This document shows, one piece after another, positions 57,117 to 64,000 of a stretch of DNA of 64,000 nucleotides. The translations under genes and the position numbers were made by a program. The stretch is taken from positions 682,001 through 746,000 of the forward strand of contig NZ_JAHUWT010000001.1 in NCBI RefSeq assembly GCF_019218885.1. The letters run 5' to 3'. A model generated the notes under the pieces. That model made no database searches. It saw only the letters and a program-made list of their open reading frames with translations, and was not told the origin of the DNA. Source of the stretch: Bordetella sp. BOR01 (lineage in GTDB: Bacteria > Pseudomonadota > Gammaproteobacteria > Burkholderiales > Burkholderiaceae_B). Within the stretch, counting starts at the first letter, position 1. Each line of letters starts with the position of its first letter.

Positions 57117-58916
57117 ATGCCCTCCACCGATACCCGCATCGCCCAGCTCAGGCAGGCCATGCGCCGCCATGGCCTGGACGCTTGCGTCGTCCCGTCCGCC
57201 GATCCGCATTTGTCCGAATACTTGCCCGCTCGCTGGCAGGGCCGCCAGTGGGCTAGCGGTTTCACCGGCTCGGCCGGCACGCTGGTGGTCACGGCCGATT
57301 TCGCCGGCTTGTGGGTCGACAGCCGCTACTGGGTACAGGCCGAGGCCCAGCTTGCCGGTACCTGCGTGCAGTTGATGAAAATCGCGGCGGCCGGCACGCC
57401 CGGCCATATCGACTGGCTGGCCGCGCACATGCAGGCCGGCCAGCGGGTGGGCGTGGATGGCCTGGTGCTGGGCTTGTCGGCTTTCCGTGCGCTGTCGGCC
57501 GCGCTGGCGCCCGTGGGGGCCAGCCTGGACATCCAGGCCGACCTGCTGTCCGACATCTGGCCCGATCGCCCCGGCTTGCCTGACGCACCCGTGTACGGGC
57601 ATGAACCGCCCTACGCCTGCCTCAGCCGCGCCGACAAGCTGTCCCAGTTGCGCCAAGCCATGCGCGCGCACGGCGCCGACGTGCACCTGGTGTCCACGCT
57701 GGACGATATTGCCTGGCTGTTCAACCTGCGTGGCGCCGATGTGTCGTACAACCCGGTATTCCTGGCGCATGCCCTGGTCGGCCTGGACCACGCCACGCTG
57801 TTCGTGGCCGACGGCAAGGTCGGCGTGGCCCTGCGCGCCGCGCTGGCGGCCGATGGCATCGACGTGGCGCCCTACGGCCTGGTCGCCGAGGCGCTGGGCT
57901 CGCTGCAGTGCGACCAGACCCTGCTGATCGATCCGGCCCGGGTCACTTGCGGCGTGTTCCACGCCATGAACCCGGCCGTGCCGCGCGTCGAGGCAATCAA
58001 TCCCAGCACCTTGTTCAAGTCGCGCAAGTCCGAGGCCGAACTGGCCCACGTGCGCCAGGCCATGGCGCACGACGGGGCCGCGCTGTGCGAGTTCTTCGCC
58101 TGGTTTGAAAGCGCCCTGGGCCGCGAGGCCGTTACCGAACTGACCATCGACGAACAAATCACGGCGGCGCGCGCACGCCGCCCGGGCTATGTGTGCCCCA
58201 GCTTCGCCACCATTGCCGGTTTCAATGCCAATGGCGCCATGCCGCACTACCGGGCCACACCCGAATCGCATTCGGCCATCGAGGGCGATGGCTTGCTGCT
58301 GATCGATTCGGGCGGCCAGTACCTGGGCGGCACCACCGACATCACCCGCGTGGTGGCCGTGGGCCAGCCCAACGCCGACCAGAAGGCCGACTTCACCCTG
58401 GTGCTCAAGGGCATGATCGCGCTGTCACGGGCGGCTTTCCCGCGCGGCACGCCATCGCCCATGCTCGATGCCATTGCCCGCGCGCCCATCTGGCAGGGCG
58501 GAGCCGAATACGGCCACGGCACCGGCCATGGGGTGGGGTATTTCCTGAACGTGCACGAGGGGCCGCAGGTCATCTCGTACCGCGCCGCGCCCGGTCCCCA
58601 CACGGCCATGGAACCCGGCATGATCACCTCCAATGAGCCCGGCATCTACCGGCCCGGACGCTGGGGAATCCGCATCGAGAACCTGGTGGCCAATCGCAGC
58701 TGGCTCGAGGGCGAACTGGGCGAGTTCCTGTGCTTCGAGACCCTGACCCTCTGCCCCATCGATACCCGCTGCATCGATGCCTCGCTGCTGCGGCCCGACG
58801 AAATCGCCTGGCTGGACGACTACCATCGCACGGTGCGCGAGCGCCTGGCGCCGCTGGTCGACGGCACGGCGCTGGCCTGGCTGCAGGCGCGTACCCAGCC
58901 GCTGCTGGCCAACTGA
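57117..58916 (+). CDS. Xaa-Pro aminopeptidase, three-domain M24B family
   Basis: A 599-residue metallopeptidase with two creatinase-like N-terminal domains (residues ~1-300) and a C-terminal pita-bread domain, like eukaryotic APP1 and long bacterial forms. The metal ligands are in LLIDSGGQYLGGTTDITR, GTGHGVGYFLNVHEGP, MITSNEPGIY and IRIENLV. It removes N-terminal residues preceding proline. ATG 57117 is chosen because the upstream frame overlaps the M55 gene. TAAGGA lies before it. It is the last gene of the cluster. Confidence 0.92.
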   Translation: MPSTDTRIAQLRQAMRRHGLDACVVPSADPHLSEYLPARWQGRQWASGFTGSAGTLVVTADFAGLWVDSRYWVQAEAQLAGTCVQLMKIAAAGTPGHIDWLAAHMQAGQRVGVDGLVLGLSAFRALSAALAPVGASLDIQADLLSDIWPDRPGLPDAPVYGHEPPYACLSRADKLSQLRQAMRAHGADVHLVSTLDDIAWLFNLRGADVSYNPVFLAHALVGLDHATLFVADGKVGVALRAALAADGIDVAPYGLVAEALGSLQCDQTLLIDPARVTCGVFHAMNPAVPRVEAINPSTLFKSRKSEAELAHVRQAMAHDGAALCEFFAWFESALGREAVTELTIDEQITAARARRPGYVCPSFATIAGFNANGAMPHYRATPESHSAIEGDGLLLIDSGGQYLGGTTDITRVVAVGQPNADQKADFTLVLKGMIALSRAAFPRGTPSPMLDAIARAPIWQGGAEYGHGTGHGVGYFLNVHEGPQVISYRAAPGPHTAMEPGMITSNEPGIYRPGRWGIRIENLVANRSWLEGELGEFLCFETLTLCPIDTRCIDASLLRPDEIAWLDDYHRTVRERLAPLVDGTALAWLQARTQPLLAN

Positions 58917-59002
58917 GCGCGGTATTTTCCGGGGCGGGTGGACGGGTCCCCCGGGGCTGCTCGGGGGCGGGCGCACCTTCCGGCTTTGTTACGTGACAAC
59001 GA

Positions 59003-60733
<1,731 letters not shown>

Positions 60734-61588
60734 ATGAAAGCCTGCGGTTTCGACATTGGCCTGGAGCACCCGTTTTTCCTGATCGCAGGTCCGTGCGTCA
60801 TCGAATCGCGCGAACTGGCCTTCGAAACCGCCGGCCGCCTGCAGGAAATCACGGCCAGGCTGGGTATCCCGTTCATCTACAAAAGTTCGTTCGACAAGGC
60901 CAATCGCAGCTCGGGCAAATCGTTTCGCGGCCTGGGCATGGACGAAGGCCTGAAGATCCTGTCCGATGTGCGCGCCCAACTGGGCGTGCCCGTGCTGACC
61001 GATGTGCACGAAACCGAGCAGGTCGGCCCGGTGGCCGCCGTGGTCGACATGTTGCAGACGCCGGCTTTCCTGTGCCGACAAACCGACTTCATCCGGGCCT
61101 GCGCAGCCTCGCTCAAGCCGGTCAACATCAAGAAGGGCCAGTTCCTGGCGCCGCACGATATGGTGCAAGTGGCCCAGAAGGCCCGCGACGCCGCCATCGA
61201 GGCCGGCGGCGACGGCAGTAATATCCTGGTTTGCGAGCGCGGCGCTTCTTTCGGATACAACAACTTAGTGTCCGACATGCGCTCGCTGGCTATCATGCGG
61301 GAAACGGGCTGTCCGGTCGTGTTCGACGCCACCCACTCGGTGCAGTTGCCGGGCGGGCAGGGTACGTCTTCGGGCGGGCAGCGCGAATTCGTGCCCGTGC
61401 TGGCGCGCGCGGCGGTGGCTGTCGGAGTGTCGGGCCTGTTCATGGAAACCCACCCCAATCCGGCTTGTGCCATGTCCGACGGCCCCAACGCCGTGCCGCT
61501 GGACCTGATGCCCGCGCTGCTCGAATCGCTGGTCGAACTCGATCGCGTGACCAAACGCAACGGCTTCATCGAAAACCAGTTCATCTGA
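60734..61588 (+). CDS. kdsA: 3-deoxy-D-manno-octulosonate 8-phosphate synthase
   Basis: KdsA condenses phosphoenolpyruvate with arabinose 5-phosphate to make KDO-8-phosphate for the lipopolysaccharide inner core. [14 protein letters not shown] at the N-terminus has Cys21 where the metal-independent enterobacterial enzyme has Asn. This places it in the metal-dependent class. [17 protein letters not shown] and [14 protein letters not shown] are further active-site blocks. The product has 284 residues. AGGAG overlaps the end of pyrG, six bases before the start. Confidence 0.97.
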   Translation: MKACGFDIGLEHPFFLIAGPCVIESRELAFETAGRLQEITARLGIPFIYKSSFDKANRSSGKSFRGLGMDEGLKILSDVRAQLGVPVLTDVHETEQVGPVAAVVDMLQTPAFLCRQTDFIRACAASLKPVNIKKGQFLAPHDMVQVAQKARDAAIEAGGDGSNILVCERGASFGYNNLVSDMRSLAIMRETGCPVVFDATHSVQLPGGQGTSSGGQREFVPVLARAAVAVGVSGLFMETHPNPACAMSDGPNAVPLDLMPALLESLVELDRVTKRNGFIENQFI

Positions 61589-61593
61589 ACTGA

Positions 61594-62925
<1,332 letters not shown>

Positions 62926-62932
62926 CCGTACC

Positions 62933-62957
62933 GGGCCGGGCGCGCCGCGCCCGGCCC
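62933..62957 (+). other. Stem-loop between eno and ftsB
   Basis: A perfect 11-bp stem GGGCCGGGCGC/GCGCCCGGCCC with a three-base loop follows the eno stop. There is no T-run, so it is more likely an mRNA 3'-stabiliser or attenuator than a full terminator. Confidence 0.55.
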
Positions 62958-62992
62958 TTGCGGCTGGCCGCAATAGTTGAGGGTGTTCGCAT

Positions 62993-63340
62993 ATGCGCCT
63001 GTTGTTCCTGGGGCTGCTCGTCTTGCTGGGCCTGATCCAGTATCCGCTTTGGCTGGGCAAGGGCGGCTGGTTCAAGGTATGGGACCTGCAGCGCCAGGTG
63101 GCCGCGCAACACGAAACCAACGAAGGGCTGCGCGCGCGCAACGCCGCGCTTGAGGCCGAAGTGCGCGACCTGGCTACCGGCGTAGGAGCCATCGAAGAGC
63201 GCGCCCGCAGTGAACTGGGCATGATGCGCGAAGGCGAGGTCTTCGTGCAGATTTTGCCGCCCGGCAGCTCCGTGCCGCGGCCCGCGCCCACGCCTGCGGC
63301 CGGCACTTCTGGCCAACCCGCCACGCCGCCGCGCCGCTGA
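62993..63340 (+). CDS. ftsB: Cell division protein FtsB
   Basis: A small bitopic membrane protein of the divisome that links FtsL and FtsQ. The N-terminal transmembrane helix ([20 protein letters not shown]) is followed by a periplasmic coiled coil (about residues 30-70, [22 protein letters not shown]) and the [20 protein letters not shown] segment typical of FtsB/DivIC. The last ~25 residues are proline/alanine-rich. At 115 residues it has normal length. Its place after eno is the usual proteobacterial order. Confidence 0.94.
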   Translation: MRLLFLGLLVLLGLIQYPLWLGKGGWFKVWDLQRQVAAQHETNEGLRARNAALEAEVRDLATGVGAIEERARSELGMMREGEVFVQILPPGSSVPRPAPTPAAGTSGQPATPPRR

Positions 63341-63356
63341 TCGGCCCGTTTGCGGC

Positions 63357-64000
63357 TCAAGGCCCGTCGCGGGCGCAATCCCAGCTTCCGTAGACCACTT
63401 GGCCCTTGCGCGCCGCCGGTGCCGCATGCCAGTCGACCGGGTGCGACTGCATTTCGATGCGCAATTCCATTCGAAGGGCCAGCAGGCCGCGCTCCAGGGC
63501 GTGTTGCGCGCAAGCCTCCGCCGCCCGGCCTGCCTGCCGCAGCAGTACCCGGGTCAGGGGCGCCAGGGGCTCGTGCAGGTAGGTCAGGCGCAGATGCAGG
63601 GTATTGGCATCGAAAATGGTCGGGCCGCCAGGCGGGGCGCCGCGCGCGGCGTGTTGCTCGGCCTGGTAGTCGTTGCTGGCGGCGCGCCGGCCAGGCGCTC
63701 CGGCCACGGCCAGGCCGGCGCGCGCATGAGCCTGTAACGCCACAGCGCTGGGCTGCAGTACTTCGATGCGCCAGGCGGGCATCCCGGCCTGGACTTGCAG
63801 GCGCCGCCATGCCCGCCGTTGCGCCGCTCGCGCATCGCCGCCGGCCTGCGCGTGGCGCGGCCGCGCCGCCTGTTCAAAGGCTTGGGCGATGGCGTCGGGA
63901 TGGCCGTGGGCCGTGGCGCCCGCCCGCGCGGCGTCGACCAGGGCCACATAGGCCAATTGCCGGGCCAGATGCCAGTGCGCAGCCTCGGCCGCCAGCACGC
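63357..64000 (-). CDS. TadE-like pilus-assembly protein (5' end outside window)
   Basis: The frame is open to the window edge, so the start lies beyond 64000; 214 codons are visible. The stretch HWHLARQLAYVALVDAARAGATAHGHPDAIAQAFEQA follows where TadE-type proteins have their N-terminal membrane helix. The rest (LTYLHEPLAPLTRVLLRQ) looks extracytoplasmic. This resembles TadE/TadG-like pseudopilins of the Flp/Tad pilus system. Identification rests on pattern only, and no further tad genes are visible in the window. It converges on ftsB 16 bases away. Confidence 0.6.
   Translation of the reverse strand, partial: VLAAEAAHWHLARQLAYVALVDAARAGATAHGHPDAIAQAFEQAARPRHAQAGGDARAAQRRAWRRLQVQAGMPAWRIEVLQPSAVALQAHARAGLAVAGAPGRRAASNDYQAEQHAARGAPPGGPTIFDANTLHLRLTYLHEPLAPLTRVLLRQAGRAAEACAQHALERGLLALRMELRIEMQSHPVDWHAAPAARKGQVVYGSWDCARDGP

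Overview
The window is a GC-rich (visibly well above 60 %), densely coded stretch of a betaproteobacterial chromosome. Gene order (yceD-rpmF-plsX-fabHDG-acpP-fabF-rpoE-rseAB-mucD-lepA-lepB-rnc-era-recO), protein sequences and intergenic repeats fit Bordetella best, most likely the bronchiseptica/parapertussis/pertussis group. The species cannot be fixed from sequence alone. I see no insertion sequence, so nothing points to the IS481-rich pertussis state. There is no tRNA, rRNA, prophage or CRISPR array, and nearly everything reads as vertically inherited chromosome.

Layout. 1-3.5 kb: end of the methionine-sulfoxide repair pair msrP-msrQ, then a leftward operon maf / RsmI-like methylase / AmiD-type amidase. 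3.5-12.9 kb: a rightward run from a good sigma-70 promoter through yceD, rpmF, plsX and the type II fatty-acid genes, joined through a small YgfX-like gene to the envelope-stress sigma factor rpoE with rseA, rseB and mucD (to 14.4 kb). 14.7-19.6 kb: lepA, lepB, rnc, era and a short recO. 19.7-25.8 kb: mostly leftward genes (PliI-like protein, BI-1 family membrane protein, DUF2486-like protein, holC, pepA), the rightward lptF and a LysR regulator. 25.9-31.0 kb: an orphan branched-chain-type binding protein with mmsA, a CysB-type regulator, a small DUF2325 gene behind a Fur-like site, and an NlpC/P60 lipoprotein. 31.2-39.1 kb: prpE-GlcG-like-UMF1 transporter, acs, an EamA transporter and threonine aldolase. 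39.2-47.7 kb: GntR regulator with a CoA transferase and a hydratase, then leftward ETF-QO / SDR / cytochrome P450, a thioesterase, and the 3-oxoacid CoA-transferase pair. 47.9-58.9 kb: an RpiR-regulated peptide-salvage cluster (isoaspartyl peptidase, GsiABCD-type importer, P1 peptidase, M55 D-aminopeptidase, M24 aminopeptidase). 59.1-64 kb: pyrG-kdsA-eno-ftsB, and a TadE-like gene that runs off the end.

How it works together. The first 20 kb is core envelope and growth physiology: acyl-chain supply, lipid precursor (PlsX), ACP, envelope-stress response, protein export and ribosome/RNA functions. The middle is acyl-CoA catabolism: propionyl- and acetyl-CoA formation, CoA transfer, and electron delivery to quinone through ETF-QO. 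The 48-59 kb cluster looks like a dedicated import-and-degrade route for unusual (isoaspartyl, D- or beta-) peptides. I consider it the most interesting system here, together with the Fur-like-controlled DUF2325 gene.

Regulatory DNA stands out because it is AT-rich in a GC-rich genome. Four short AT-rich islands (about 28.80-28.86, 29.92-29.99, 39.20-39.23 and 47.80-47.86 kb) each carry a symmetric site just upstream of a regulator or the DUF2325 gene. Several strong intrinsic terminators define transcription-unit ends.
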